Assembly (NCBI RefSeq): GCF_000156355.1
Contig: NZ_GG657892.1
Coordinates: forward strand, 61,704-125,703
DNA: 64,000 nt
Source: Methylophaga thiooxydans DMS010
GTDB taxonomy: Bacteria > Pseudomonadota > Gammaproteobacteria > Nitrosococcales > Methylophagaceae
Direction of reading: 5' to 3'
Shown: positions 42,262 to 51,970 of the stretch, piece by piece
Layout: every line of letters starts with the position of its first letter
Position numbering within the stretch: position 1 is the stretch's first letter
Position numbers and translations under genes: made by a program
Notes under the pieces: generated by a model
Databases searched by the model: none
Told to the model about the DNA's origin: nothing
Seen by the model: only the letters and a program-made list of their open reading frames with translations

Positions 42262-42861
42262 TCAAATCGATTCGCGACCTGAGAATGCATGTGACAGTGT
42301 ACCACTGTCAATAAACTCTAGCTCACCACCTAGTGGAATGCCGTGGGCTAGTCGGGTCACTTTAATCTGACGTTCTCGGGCAAGCTCGCTGATGTAGTGA
42401 GCGGTCGCCTCGCCCTCCACGGTGGGATTCGTCGCGAGAATGACTTCCAATATTGTCTTCTCGTCCAGCCATTCGATTAATCGTGGTATGCCTAAGGCCT
42501 CTGGGCCAATACCATCCAAGGGCGAAAGATGCCCCGAGAGGACAAAATATTGACCTTTGTAGTGGGTAGCTTGCTCAATGGCAAGGACATCACTTGGCAT
42601 TTCAACAATACATAGCTGATCTTGCTGCCGGCGTTCATCCTGACAGCGGATGCAGATATCACTTTCACATAAAATTCTGCAACGACGGCAGTGCTGAACG
42701 TTATCTAAAGCGTCCATTAATGCTTTAGCCAGATGCGCACCTCCCTCTCTGTTTCGTTCTAAAAGATGGAAGGTCATGCGTTGAGCTGATTTTGGACCAA
42801 CACCCGGTAAGCAACGCAGGGCACTGATCAGCTCATCTATACTGGGTCCAAGACTGGCCAT
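42262..42861 (-). CDS. recR: Recombination mediator RecR
   Basis: Acts with RecO (and RecF) to load RecA onto SSB-coated DNA. The 199 residues include the HhH segment [19 protein letters not shown], the Cys4 zinc finger [16 protein letters not shown], and the Toprim domain with [13 protein letters not shown] and [16 protein letters not shown]. Standard length. It follows ybaB by 11 nt in the conserved dnaX-ybaB-recR order. Confidence 0.96.
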   Translation of the reverse strand: MASLGPSIDELISALRCLPGVGPKSAQRMTFHLLERNREGGAHLAKALMDALDNVQHCRRCRILCESDICIRCQDERRQQDQLCIVEMPSDVLAIEQATHYKGQYFVLSGHLSPLDGIGPEALGIPRLIEWLDEKTILEVILATNPTVEGEATAHYISELARERQIKVTRLAHGIPLGGELEFIDSGTLSHAFSGRESI

Positions 42862-42872
42862 AAATTATCCGT

Positions 42873-43181
42873 TTAGAATGGCATTTTCATGCCGGGTGGC
42901 ATCATGCCTGACATGCGGTCTTGTGTTGTTTTCTCAACTTGACGGTTAGCATCGTTGATAGCAGCGGCAATTAAATCTTCCAACATCTCTTTATCGTCTT
43001 CGAACAGGGTGTCTTCGATTTCAACGCGCTTCACATCATGTTTACCGGTCATCGTGATTTTGACCATACCACCACCAGATTGGCCAGTGACTTCCACATT
43101 AGCCAGTTCTTGTTGGGCTTTTTCCATATTGGCTTGCATTTCCTGAGCTTGCTTCATCAGGTTGCCTAATCCACCTTTCAT
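42873..43181 (-). CDS. YbaB/EbfC nucleoid-associated protein
   Basis: A 102-residue DNA-binding dimer of the YbaB/EbfC family. It begins [20 protein letters not shown], then the [23 protein letters not shown] strand region (in two parts), and ends [13 protein letters not shown], all typical. AAGAGG precedes the ATG. Located between dnaX and recR, as in E. coli. Confidence 0.95.
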   Translation of the reverse strand: MKGGLGNLMKQAQEMQANMEKAQQELANVEVTGQSGGGMVKITMTGKHDVKRVEIEDTLFEDDKEMLEDLIAAAINDANRQVEKTTQDRMSGMMPPGMKMPF

Positions 43182-43197
43182 GGCAATTCCTCTTAAT

Positions 43198-44907
43198 TTA
43201 ATCTATCGGTTTGATTGAATGCTCAATTATACGGGCATTAAAGGTATTTTTGATGATTTCAACCGTCGGATCATTATGAATAGATTCGATCGCTTGTTGT
43301 TGTTTGACTGCCTGTTGCTCGGCACGTTCAACAGCCAGCGTTGGTCCTGTCTCAAACGTTGTATCGGCATCAGCAAAAACCAGTTTTAAGTCTTGCCCTA
43401 GTTTTTTTGACAACGCTTTTTGTAGTTTTTGTTTGGAGTTGTCTGTTGCCAAATGGCCCAGTTCAGGCGATAACGATAAATAAACAGATTGTTGTTCACA
43501 TTTTACCAGCGCACTGTTTTCAGCAAGCTGATGCGCTAACGCTGATAACTTAAGCTCAGCGATGATCTGTGTCCAGTTCGCCGGTGATAAATCAACCGAA
43601 ATAAGCGTGTTGTCTATGGGCTCTGGCTCATTAGCGGCAATGACATCTGGTTTAATTTGGGGCTTTGGCGCTATATCAGGTTCTATTAGCGCTTGTTTGA
43701 CCGCAGGCGATGTCGATACAGAGACTGATTTTGTGGTCATCGCCTCACTCGCCGGTGGTGATGACACGACCGGCTTACGGGGTGGCGGCGACTTTTTTAG
43801 CGGTTCGTCCCCGACCTCTGGCGGTGTTGTGGGCTGAAAGCTCAACATCCTCATCAGCGTCATATCAAATCCGCTTTTTGGATCAGCCGCCCAAGAGAGG
43901 TCTCGCTTGCCATGAAGCGCAATCTGATAGAGGAGTTGAATGGTCTCAGGGTCAAACTGTGCCGCCAGTTCAGTCAGCTGTGGCGAATTAGCTTCCACGG
44001 GTTCAAGATCGGGCACTAACTGTAGCGTGGCAATTTGTTGCAATGCCGATAACAGAAAATCGAATACAACATGAAAGTCACGACCTAATGCCGCCAATTC
44101 TGCAGATTGGGCTAGAAGCGCTTTACCATCCTGTTTCAATAACGCATCGAGGATCAGAATCAGTTGATCCTGACTGATGCTACCAAGCATTTGGAACACG
44201 CTTTCACTGGTGACTTCACCGCCGCCAAAAGCAATGGCCTGATCCAGCAAGCTTAGAGCATCACGCATGCTGCCATCAGCGGCACGCGCCAGTTGTTCCA
44301 ATGCTTCCGGTTCAGCCTTGATGGTTTCTTGTTCAAGCAGATAGCGTAAGTGGTCACTAATCTGTGTCAGTTCGAGTCGTCGCAGGTTGAATTGCAAACA
44401 GCGCGATAAAATAGTGACCGGTAGTTTTTGTGGATCGGTAGTCGCGAATAGAAATTTAACGTGCGGCGGTGGCTCTTCTAATGTTTTTAACAGCGCATTG
44501 AAACTGCTGGTAGAGAGCATGTGTACTTCGTCAATCAAGTACACCTTGTAACGTCCCTGACTCGGTGCATATTGCACGTTGTCTAGAAGTTCGCGGGTGT
44601 CATCTACTTTGGTACGTGATGCCGCATCCACTTCAATGAGATCAACAAAGCGACCACTATCAACTTCCGTGCAACTCTGACAGACGCCACAGGGGGTTGA
44701 GCTAACACCTTGTTCGCAGTTGAGCGATTTGGCGAAAATACGGGCGAGGGTGGTTTTTCCGACACCGCGAGTGCCGGAGAAGAGAAATGCATGGTGCAGA
44801 CGGTTTTGATCAAGGCCATTGATCAGGGCGCGCAACACGTGTTGCTGTCCAACTACTTCCTCAAAGGATTTAGGTCGCCACTTGCGGGCCAGAACCAAAT
44901 AACTCAT
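43198..44907 (-). CDS. dnaX: DNA polymerase III subunit tau (and gamma by frameshift), DnaX
   Basis: Clamp-loader ATPase. The 569-residue tau form has AAA+ motifs [16 protein letters not shown] (Walker A), LIDEVHMLS (Walker B) and [10 protein letters not shown] (sensor 1), a zinc module [17 protein letters not shown], then clamp-loader domains to about residue 360. A Pro/Lys/Ser-rich linker (370-425) leads to the C-terminal alpha/DnaB-binding domains. A slippery heptamer at codons 370-372 predicts a 377-residue gamma product (see the separate entry). It is downstream of the SRP RNA and upstream of ybaB-recR. Confidence 0.95.
   Translation of the reverse strand: MSYLVLARKWRPKSFEEVVGQQHVLRALINGLDQNRLHHAFLFSGTRGVGKTTLARIFAKSLNCEQGVSSTPCGVCQSCTEVDSGRFVDLIEVDAASRTKVDDTRELLDNVQYAPSQGRYKVYLIDEVHMLSTSSFNALLKTLEEPPPHVKFLFATTDPQKLPVTILSRCLQFNLRRLELTQISDHLRYLLEQETIKAEPEALEQLARAADGSMRDALSLLDQAIAFGGGEVTSESVFQMLGSISQDQLILILDALLKQDGKALLAQSAELAALGRDFHVVFDFLLSALQQIATLQLVPDLEPVEANSPQLTELAAQFDPETIQLLYQIALHGKRDLSWAADPKSGFDMTLMRMLSFQPTTPPEVGDEPLKKSPPPRKPVVSSPPASEAMTTKSVSVSTSPAVKQALIEPDIAPKPQIKPDVIAANEPEPIDNTLISVDLSPANWTQIIAELKLSALAHQLAENSALVKCEQQSVYLSLSPELGHLATDNSKQKLQKALSKKLGQDLKLVFADADTTFETGPTLAVERAEQQAVKQQQAIESIHNDPTVEIIKNTFNARIIEHSIKPID
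43751..43812 (-). promoter_or_regulatory. Programmed -1 ribosomal frameshift signal in dnaX
   Basis: Read on the minus strand, the heptamer A-AAA-AAG occupies 43798-43792, in the same phase as in E. coli dnaX (zero-frame codons CTA AAA AAG). A -1 slip continues GTC GCC GCC ACC CCG then TAA (43777-43775), ending a gamma-like product of 377 residues. A Shine-Dalgarno-like GGGGA (43812-43808) lies 9 nt upstream of the heptamer. Downstream, GCCGGT (43774-43769) pairs with ACCGGC (43756-43751), with three more internal pairs and a TCAT loop. All three elements known from E. coli are present. Confidence 0.82.
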
Positions 44908-44935
44908 CGGTTATACGCCACCCGTTAAATAATTA

Positions 44936-45051
44936 GGGTGGTGACCCACACCAGCCGAATCTCGGCGCCCGAGTCCGAAGGCTCCGCTGCTCCCTTCCGG
45001 GCCTGACGGGGTAACCAACATATCGTCGCGAGGAGACCGATGCAGGCCACC
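44936..45051 (-). ncRNA. ffs: Signal recognition particle RNA, 4.5S type (Ffs)
   Basis: The minus strand carries the bacterial small SRP RNA. The conserved Ffh-binding core GTCAGGCCCGGAAGGGAGCAGC is present, read here in two halves (GTCAGGCCCGG and AAGGGAGCAGC), flanked by long pairing arms. The 5' end GGTGGCC and 3' end GGTCACCACCC close the helix. Length is about 115 nt, equal to the E. coli RNA. It lies just upstream of dnaX on the same strand. The exact ends may differ by a few bases. Confidence 0.95.
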
Positions 45052-45351
45052 ATAGAAGGCAATATTCTATGCGTTTATGATTCACTTTTCCATCTCATGC
45101 ACAACGAAGAAATTCTAAGCCTGCTAAACAATGACTTACCAGCGAAGCGCCGAAGGAATGATGATGTTTTTATGATGAAATGCGGCAAATGCATACCTGA
45201 TTAACCTAAATAAGTTTATGAATTTGTCATATCAGCCGATAATGTATGGGAGTTGCTGCCGTTACTGATGATGGTTTAAGCAGTAAATTTTCAATGATGA
45301 AATTGATGCAGAAAGCGATCATTAAGGAAAAAAAAGAGTGCGGACGTTTTA
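45052..45351. other. Intergenic region between ffs and the GGDEF-EAL gene
   Basis: About 300 nt with no convincing coding frame. It should hold the divergent promoters: on the minus strand TAGAAT lies about 14 nt before the ffs 5' end, with no clear -35. On the plus side, AAGGAA at 45324-45329 is too far (22 nt) from the GTG start to be its ribosome site. No RNA family or repeat is recognised in it. Confidence 0.5.
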
Positions 45352-48300
45352 GTGAAATACAGCATTACAACCATACTTAAAACCAATATTGTTATTGCCT
45401 TCGCCTATTTTGTCACAGGCTTTTTGAGCTTAAAAATATCGGCGATAAACGATTACACAGCCGTGGTGTTTTTCCCCGCGGGTATCGCTTTGGCGGCATG
45501 CTTGTCGCTTGGGGTATCACGTGTCTGGGCAGGGATTTTGCTGGGTTCTTTCAGTCTCAACCTGATTGTGTCTGTTGATCCTGATTGGACCAAACCGACT
45601 GCTTATCTATTACCTTTTATCATCTCATCGGCCTCCTTGCTGCAGGCAATTATCGGCAGTCATATTATCCGGCAATTTATCAGTAATCCTCTGACCTTAA
45701 GTTTCGATAAGGACATTTTAAGGTTTTTGCTGAGTGTGCCTATTATCGCGTTAGTCAGCGCTAGTATCAGCGTGACAGCAATGTGGGTATTGAGTGCTGA
45801 GTCCTTCAACTTCAATACAATGTGGGCTGGCTGGTGGATTGGTGATGCGCTAGGGATCTTGGTGCTCCTGCCTGTAGTCATGAGCTTTATCGGTCAACCA
45901 CAAAAACTATGGCGTGGTCGCCGTTGGTTGCTGACCTCACAGACTGTGATATTTACAGTGCTTATCGTTCTGATAACTTTTAATATCAAGCAGTTTGAAG
46001 AGAATCGTTTGGATGATCGCTTTCGCATACGGACTCAAGAGGCGGGTGCGCTATTTCGTGTGGTACTAAAAGCGGAAGAGTTGATACAAGAAAGCGTTGC
46101 ACAATTGTTTGTTTCTTCTGAAGAAGTGACAAGAAAAGAATTTAGTGAGTTTGTTTACTGGGCAACCAAAGAGAATAAACATATTCAGGTTGTTGAGTGG
46201 TTACCACGGATCACGCACGAGCAACGCCCAGCTTATGAAACAGAGCAACGTAAGTACTTTGGCAACGATTTTTCGATTACTGAATTTGTTGCTAAGGGGC
46301 AATTAGGTCCAGCCACGGAACGGAAAGAATATTATCCGATTACATTTCTGGAGCCGGACTGGGATAACAAGGCCGCTCGCGGTTTTGATCCCACTTCAAC
46401 ACCTGAGTCAAACAAGGTCATCACACAAGCCATCATAACCGGTAAAGCGATGGCAAGAGGGCCGTTAAAAATTCTGCGTGATAAATCACGCATTGATGCT
46501 TTGATTATTTATCGACCGGTATATCAGCAACAAAATGGCACATTGACCTTGAATAAGGATCTTGGCCAGGTGATTGGACTGATTAATATCGTGATACGCG
46601 TACAGGATTTTATTCAGGAAATACTGCAACAAGGTGAATTAAGTGATTTCACCATCAAATGGCAAGATGACACAACGGGTGAGTTCTATTTCAATCAGGC
46701 GTCAACGACCAGCCCTGCGATTAGTCACGAGGTGACCTTCATGTTAGCGGGCCGCCCAATGCGGCTTATCTTTAACCCCACCAATAGTTTTATTCGTTCT
46801 GCTTCTACCAACCTGACCCAGTTTGCCTTGATTGGCGGTTTTCTTTTGACCGGTTTATTTGCCTTTTTATTCTTGAGTATCACTGGTAGAACACATCGGA
46901 TATCTACTGAGGTGACCTTGCGTACTGAAGAGCTTTCAGAGGCGACCAAGCGAGCACAAGATTCTGAAATGCGTATTCGTGATGTATTGAAAGAAATGCA
47001 ACTAACAGAGCAAAAACTATTGCTGTCTGACGTGGCATTTAACTCAACCAGCGAAGCCATGATGATTACCGATAAAAGTAAGAAAATCATCGTGGTGAAC
47101 TCAGCATTTAGTGACATCACCGGCTACGATGGCACTGAGGTAATAGGCCGGTATCCGAGCTTTTTAGTGAGTGGTTTGACTAAGTCTGATTTTCAACAAC
47201 TGTCAGAAAGCTTTGCCGCAGCAATGAAAGCGTATGGCATCTGGCGCGGTGAAATTCAATGTCGGCATAAAGACAAAACAATGTTTCCCGCCTATGTCTC
47301 AATGTCGGCGGTATATGACACCGATGGCAATATCTGCAATATGGTGGGCGTATTTTCCGATATTTCAGAGGTAAAGGAAGCTCAGGCAAAAATTGAGCGA
47401 CATGCTAACTACGACATCTTGACCGATTTACCTAACCGCCGTTTATTCACGGATCGATTACAACAGGCTATTTTGCGGTGTGGGCGTCATAATGAAAAAC
47501 TGTGTTTGATGTTTCTTGATCTGGATAGATTCAAGGATGTGAATGACACTTTAGGCCATGAGTTTGGTGATCAATTACTTAAACAAATGGCGGTGCGCAT
47601 CCAAGCTTGTGTGAGAGAAGTCGATACTGTCGCACGTCTGGGAGGCGATGAGTTTACTATCATTCTGAGTGAGTTCGACGGTAAGAGTCATGCCGTTAAC
47701 ATTGCGCAGAAATTGATCAGCGAAATAGAAAAACCCATCACAGTCCAGGAGCAGACGCTTCGGGTGACCACCAGTGTCGGCATCACATTTTATCCTGATG
47801 ATGCCATTGATAGTGGCATGTTAATTCAAAATGCAGACAGAGCGATGTATGCCGCTAAGGATATGGGTGGCAGTGCCTTTAAGTTCTACACCACCGAGCT
47901 GGAGCTAAGCTGGCTGTCCAGAACCTTTATTTTGAATGAGTTGGAAGCCGCCATTGAAAAAGGTGAGATCGAGGTTTACTACCAACCGTTAATTCCAGCA
48001 AATACCGAAACTGCCTGCCAGAGTGCTGAAGCACTGGTGCGCTGGCAGCATCCTGAGCGAGGCCTGATTTCTCCTGCCGACTTTCTGCCACAGGCTGAGC
48101 GCATGGGCATGATTGAGAAAATTGATGATTTTGTCTTCAGCCAGGTCTGTCAGCAAATAAAAACCTGGCAGGCAAATGGTATTGGTGATGTTCACGTATC
48201 GGTGAACCGTTCAGCACATAACTTCGGTAATCAGCGGGGCCGACTTGACTGGTTAGCCTATATTCGAGAGCAAGGCATTAATGCTGGCTTGATTACGCTG

Positions 48301-48723
48301 GAGATTACCGAAAGCGTGTTGATGCGACGTCATGCAGAGAGCGGACATTTACTGAAAAAATTGCGTCAAGCGGGTGTACAAATCGCGGTGGATGATTTCG
48401 GTACAGGATATTCATCATTATCCTATTTGAAGGAAATGGATATCGATTACCTCAAGATTGATCGTTCGTTTATCCGCGACCTGGAGGCGGATGATAATGA
48501 CCGCGCGATTATTGAAGCCATTACAGGCATGGCAAGGCACTTGGGCATTGAAGTGATTGCTGAAGGGGTGGAAACGTTAAGTCAGAAAGAAATACTGGAA
48601 AAAATTGGCTGTCATTGGTTGCAGGGCTATTTCTTTGCTAAGCCAATGCCCGTTGATGTCTTTGAAGAATTTCTGGCCAGCGCTAACAATGCATTAAAGC
48701 AAAACGTTCTACCAGCGCTATAG
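45352..48723 (+). CDS. MASE1-CHASE-PAS-GGDEF-EAL cyclic-di-GMP signalling protein
   Basis: A 1123-residue inner-membrane sensor. Residues about 1-210 are a MASE1-like helix bundle, 235-440 a periplasmic CHASE domain (TKENKHIQVVEWLPRITHEQRP area), then a helix near 485-505. A PAS domain follows at about 555-675 (VAFNSTSEAMMITDKSKKI). The GGDEF domain has an intact GGDEF at 763-767 and an inhibitory RxxD site (REVD) five residues before it. The EAL domain starts with AEALVRWQHP near 891 and keeps ITESVL, DDFGTGYSS, KIDRSFI and EGVET. Both synthase and phosphodiesterase sites look competent. Start GTG with only a weak GGA. Its ligand is unknown. Confidence 0.9.
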   Translation: MKYSITTILKTNIVIAFAYFVTGFLSLKISAINDYTAVVFFPAGIALAACLSLGVSRVWAGILLGSFSLNLIVSVDPDWTKPTAYLLPFIISSASLLQAIIGSHIIRQFISNPLTLSFDKDILRFLLSVPIIALVSASISVTAMWVLSAESFNFNTMWAGWWIGDALGILVLLPVVMSFIGQPQKLWRGRRWLLTSQTVIFTVLIVLITFNIKQFEENRLDDRFRIRTQEAGALFRVVLKAEELIQESVAQLFVSSEEVTRKEFSEFVYWATKENKHIQVVEWLPRITHEQRPAYETEQRKYFGNDFSITEFVAKGQLGPATERKEYYPITFLEPDWDNKAARGFDPTSTPESNKVITQAIITGKAMARGPLKILRDKSRIDALIIYRPVYQQQNGTLTLNKDLGQVIGLINIVIRVQDFIQEILQQGELSDFTIKWQDDTTGEFYFNQASTTSPAISHEVTFMLAGRPMRLIFNPTNSFIRSASTNLTQFALIGGFLLTGLFAFLFLSITGRTHRISTEVTLRTEELSEATKRAQDSEMRIRDVLKEMQLTEQKLLLSDVAFNSTSEAMMITDKSKKIIVVNSAFSDITGYDGTEVIGRYPSFLVSGLTKSDFQQLSESFAAAMKAYGIWRGEIQCRHKDKTMFPAYVSMSAVYDTDGNICNMVGVFSDISEVKEAQAKIERHANYDILTDLPNRRLFTDRLQQAILRCGRHNEKLCLMFLDLDRFKDVNDTLGHEFGDQLLKQMAVRIQACVREVDTVARLGGDEFTIILSEFDGKSHAVNIAQKLISEIEKPITVQEQTLRVTTSVGITFYPDDAIDSGMLIQNADRAMYAAKDMGGSAFKFYTTELELSWLSRTFILNELEAAIEKGEIEVYYQPLIPANTETACQSAEALVRWQHPERGLISPADFLPQAERMGMIEKIDDFVFSQVCQQIKTWQANGIGDVHVSVNRSAHNFGNQRGRLDWLAYIREQGINAGLITLEITESVLMRRHAESGHLLKKLRQAGVQIAVDDFGTGYSSLSYLKEMDIDYLKIDRSFIRDLEADDNDRAIIEAITGMARHLGIEVIAEGVETLSQKEILEKIGCHWLQGYFFAKPMPVDVFEEFLASANNALKQNVLPAL

Positions 48724-48758
48724 CGTTTAATTGATTCGCGCGTAATCAGTGTCTAAAT

Positions 48759-48849
48759 TGGCGGAGAACGAGGGATTCGAACCCTCGATAGGCTATTAAC
48801 CTATACACACTTTCCAGGCGTGCGCCTTCAACCACTCGGCCAGTTCTCC
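48759..48849 (-). tRNA. tRNA-Ser (GGA anticodon)
   Basis: The minus strand folds as a class II tRNA of 91 nt. Acceptor GGAGAAC pairs with GTTCTCC, the discriminator is G and CCA is encoded. The D arm begins GCCGAGTGG, the anticodon stem CACGC/GTGTG holds loop CTGGAAA (anticodon GGA), a long variable arm ATAGG...CCTAT is present, and the T arm is GAGGGTTCGAATCCCTC. It reads UCC/UCU serine codons. It lies between coaX and the GGDEF-EAL gene. Confidence 0.97.
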
Positions 48850-48869
48850 TAAGGGTGCGAAAGATTACC

Positions 48870-49868
48870 TCAGATTGCTTCTTCTGGCAATGAGGTGTCA
48901 GGTTTCTCTGTTTGAGTTGAAGATTCCTGCTCCGCTTTTGGTGCTTTACTGCGGCGAACTCTGCGTGTTCTTGGTTTGCTGTTTGATTGCGTTTTATTTT
49001 TTTTCTGGATGTAACGTTCTACGCTGGTTTCTTGAGTGAAACCCGAACCCTCTGTAGCATTTTCAGTTGATTCATCTGCCGCTTTTTTGTTGTTGTCTGT
49101 GCGTTTTTCAGCGCGTTTTTTCTTATCATCTTGGCGAGCATAAAATGCCAAGCCTTTGAGCACGATATCAGGGTAATGATTAATATTATCCGGTAAAAGT
49201 GGTAACAGGCTTTCGGCATCGCCACCGGTGATGATAAAGCGAATTTTATTATCAAAACTTTCTTGTAAGTCATTGATGATACGCTCTAACGTCGCTGTGA
49301 CACTGTATAAGGTGCCCGCTTGAATCGCACTATACGTGTTTGTAGCCAGAGTTTTGAATTCTTTTTCGTCAGTTTCTTCAGTTAATGCGTGCGTGCTTGT
49401 TGCCAGTGCGCTGCGCATAAGACTAAGGCCTGGCAGAATCATGCCACCTTGATGCTGGCCGGTTTTGGTGACGATATCAATGGTCATTGCAGTGCCACAA
49501 TCAATAACACATTGTGCTTGACGGGCATGTTGTCTGGCGGCAATTAGCGATAACCAGCGGTCAATTCCGAGCTTGCTGGGTTCATCATAAGCATTGGTAA
49601 CGCCAAATCGTTTTTTCTCAGTATGGATATAGACGGGCGTTATTTGCCATTGTTTTTCAGTCCACTCGGTGAGCTGAGTCGCCAGTTTCTCCCCCCCCAC
49701 ATTGGCCACATAAACGGCATCAATATCGCTCAGGGTTTTCCAGGCTTTGTTTAATGCGGCCTTAATACTCGTTTTACCGCGTTGAAAACTCTGGCCTTCA
49801 TTCAAGCCGTTGTCATCAATGCTTGCCCATTTAATTCGGCTATTGCCGATATCGACTAATAATTTCAT
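48870..49868 (-). CDS. coaX: Type III pantothenate kinase (CoaX) with long charged C-terminal extension
   Basis: Phosphorylates pantothenate, the first step of coenzyme A synthesis. Residues 1-243 are a complete CoaX: LLVDIGNSRIKWA phosphate-binding strand, DRWLSLIAARQ, CVIDCGTAMTID, GGMILPGLSL and the C-terminal IITGGDAESL. The protein then continues to residue 332 with about 89 residues rich in Lys, Glu, Arg, Ser, Thr and Gln (DDKKKRAEKR, RTRRVRRSKAPK, ending LPEEAI). CoaX proteins normally stop near 245-260, so this tail is unusual. It overlaps birA by 4 nt. coaD, a later CoA step, is at 61258. Confidence 0.9.
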   Translation of the reverse strand: MKLLVDIGNSRIKWASIDDNGLNEGQSFQRGKTSIKAALNKAWKTLSDIDAVYVANVGGEKLATQLTEWTEKQWQITPVYIHTEKKRFGVTNAYDEPSKLGIDRWLSLIAARQHARQAQCVIDCGTAMTIDIVTKTGQHQGGMILPGLSLMRSALATSTHALTEETDEKEFKTLATNTYSAIQAGTLYSVTATLERIINDLQESFDNKIRFIITGGDAESLLPLLPDNINHYPDIVLKGLAFYARQDDKKKRAEKRTDNNKKAADESTENATEGSGFTQETSVERYIQKKNKTQSNSKPRTRRVRRSKAPKAEQESSTQTEKPDTSLPEEAI

Positions 49869-50668
49869 GAGGCAAACCTGATGCTGATATGGCTGTTAGA
49901 GAGAAGGTGGATTTGATTGTCTCGCATGTATCTTAGTTCACCTTGATCGTTGATACCACAAGCTATTGCTGTGGTACGACTATCGCCATCAATTAAGGTG
50001 ATGGCTTGATCGTGTAAGGCGTCATAGTGTGGCCATAGTGGCAGAAAGTCACTAAGTCCTCGATGTTCAAACAGTTTTATGGTTTCAATCATGTTCTGAA
50101 TTATTTTTCCTGCCAGCCAGTTACGACAGGGGACAGTGTCACAAAGCTGCTCAAGGCTGGTGGATGGTTGTTGAATTAAAGTTTGCGTAGACGGCGGAAG
50201 CTTAAAATTAAGGCCGATGCCCACAACGGTGTATTGTTTCGTGTTGAACCTTGATTCTACTAGAATTCCTGCTAGCTTTTGTCGATTAAATAACACATCA
50301 TTCGGCCATTTTAGCTGTAACTGATTGATTCCAGCTTCCTTGAGGGTATTAATTAAACTGATGCCAACAGCAATACTGAGCCCATGACGGGGCTTTTCTG
50401 CGCAATGTGGCCAGAATAAAGATAGGTAAAGATTTCCGGCTGCTGGTGATTGCCATGGATCGCCACGCCTTCCTCGGCCTGCTGTTTGTGTTTCGGCTAG
50501 GCAAACTGCCGGTGTTATCTTGCCAGCAGTAAATCGTTCCCACAGCGTATCACTGGTCGATGTGACCTCAGGCAAGATGATAATTTCATCAAGCGTATCT
50601 GCGCTGGAAGGATCGATCGCTTTATTAATGGCAGCCTGAGATAGTGGCTGAAAGGCAGGGGTGGTCAA
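49865..50668 (-). CDS. birA: Biotin-[acetyl-CoA carboxylase] ligase (BirA), class I without HTH
   Basis: Activates biotin to biotinyl-AMP and transfers it to BCCP. Catalytic motifs are AETQTAGRGRRGDPWQSP (biotin/ATP loop), LKWPNDVLFNRQKLAGILVES and VVGIGLNFKLP. The protein is 267 residues and begins only about 30 residues before the catalytic domain, so the N-terminal winged helix that lets E. coli BirA repress bio genes is missing. It should be an enzyme only. birA-coaX overlap by 4 nt, a common gammaproteobacterial pair. Confidence 0.92.
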   Translation of the reverse strand: MTTPAFQPLSQAAINKAIDPSSADTLDEIIILPEVTSTSDTLWERFTAGKITPAVCLAETQTAGRGRRGDPWQSPAAGNLYLSLFWPHCAEKPRHGLSIAVGISLINTLKEAGINQLQLKWPNDVLFNRQKLAGILVESRFNTKQYTVVGIGLNFKLPPSTQTLIQQPSTSLEQLCDTVPCRNWLAGKIIQNMIETIKLFEHRGLSDFLPLWPHYDALHDQAITLIDGDSRTTAIACGINDQGELRYMRDNQIHLLSNSHISIRFAS

Positions 50669-50709
50669 ATGGTTAGGCTTGTAAAATAAACAAGACTATA
50701 GTGTAACAG

Positions 50710-50732
50710 GGCTTCAAGCTAACTGTGAAGCC
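50710..50732. terminator. Hairpin between mini-axial gene and birA
   Basis: A perfect 7-bp inverted repeat, GGCTTCA (50710-50716), 9-nt loop, TGAAGCC (50726-50732), lies 16 nt beyond the stop of the minus-strand 74-residue gene. There is no T-run on either strand, so it may be a weak or factor-dependent terminator, or an RNA-end stabiliser. Confidence 0.3.
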
Positions 50733-50747
50733 ATAGTGCAGGAGAGG

Positions 50748-50972
50748 TTAGACTTTAATATCGAGCAGTGTGCCAACAAGGTCATTAGACGTTTCAATGA
50801 CTCTTGCTGCTGCTTCTACTTGTGTACGATTAGCATCAAGCTGAACTAGCGTTGTGGTGAGTTCTTCTGTTGATTGGCCGCCACGTGCAATGTCAGCGGT
50901 ATTTTGCGCAACAGCTTGTACCCCGCTTTGAAAACCAGCTATGCCTGATTGAAACGCTGAAATACTGCTCAT
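50748..50972 (-). CDS. Small protein resembling flagellar rod/hook terminal helices
   Basis: A 74-residue protein. Its first half, SSISAFQSGIAGFQSGVQAV followed by AQNTADIA, mirrors the N-terminal helix and the ANNIAN-like turn of flagellar axial proteins (FlgB/C/F/G/E). Its last part, ANRTQVEAAARVIETSNDLV followed by GTLLDIKV, mirrors their C-terminal coiled helix (usually YxAN...T.D.Ml..LL.l). The whole middle of an axial protein is absent, so it looks like a minimal D0-only protein. No flagellar genes are nearby. Such short proteins occur in other proteobacteria as hypotheticals; function is unknown. Confidence 0.68.
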   Translation of the reverse strand: MSSISAFQSGIAGFQSGVQAVAQNTADIARGGQSTEELTTTLVQLDANRTQVEAAARVIETSNDLVGTLLDIKV

Positions 50973-51017
50973 ATGAATTCTCCAAATATCTATAAGCTTT
51001 TTAGCACTTTAGCATAT

Positions 51018-51970
<953 letters not shown>

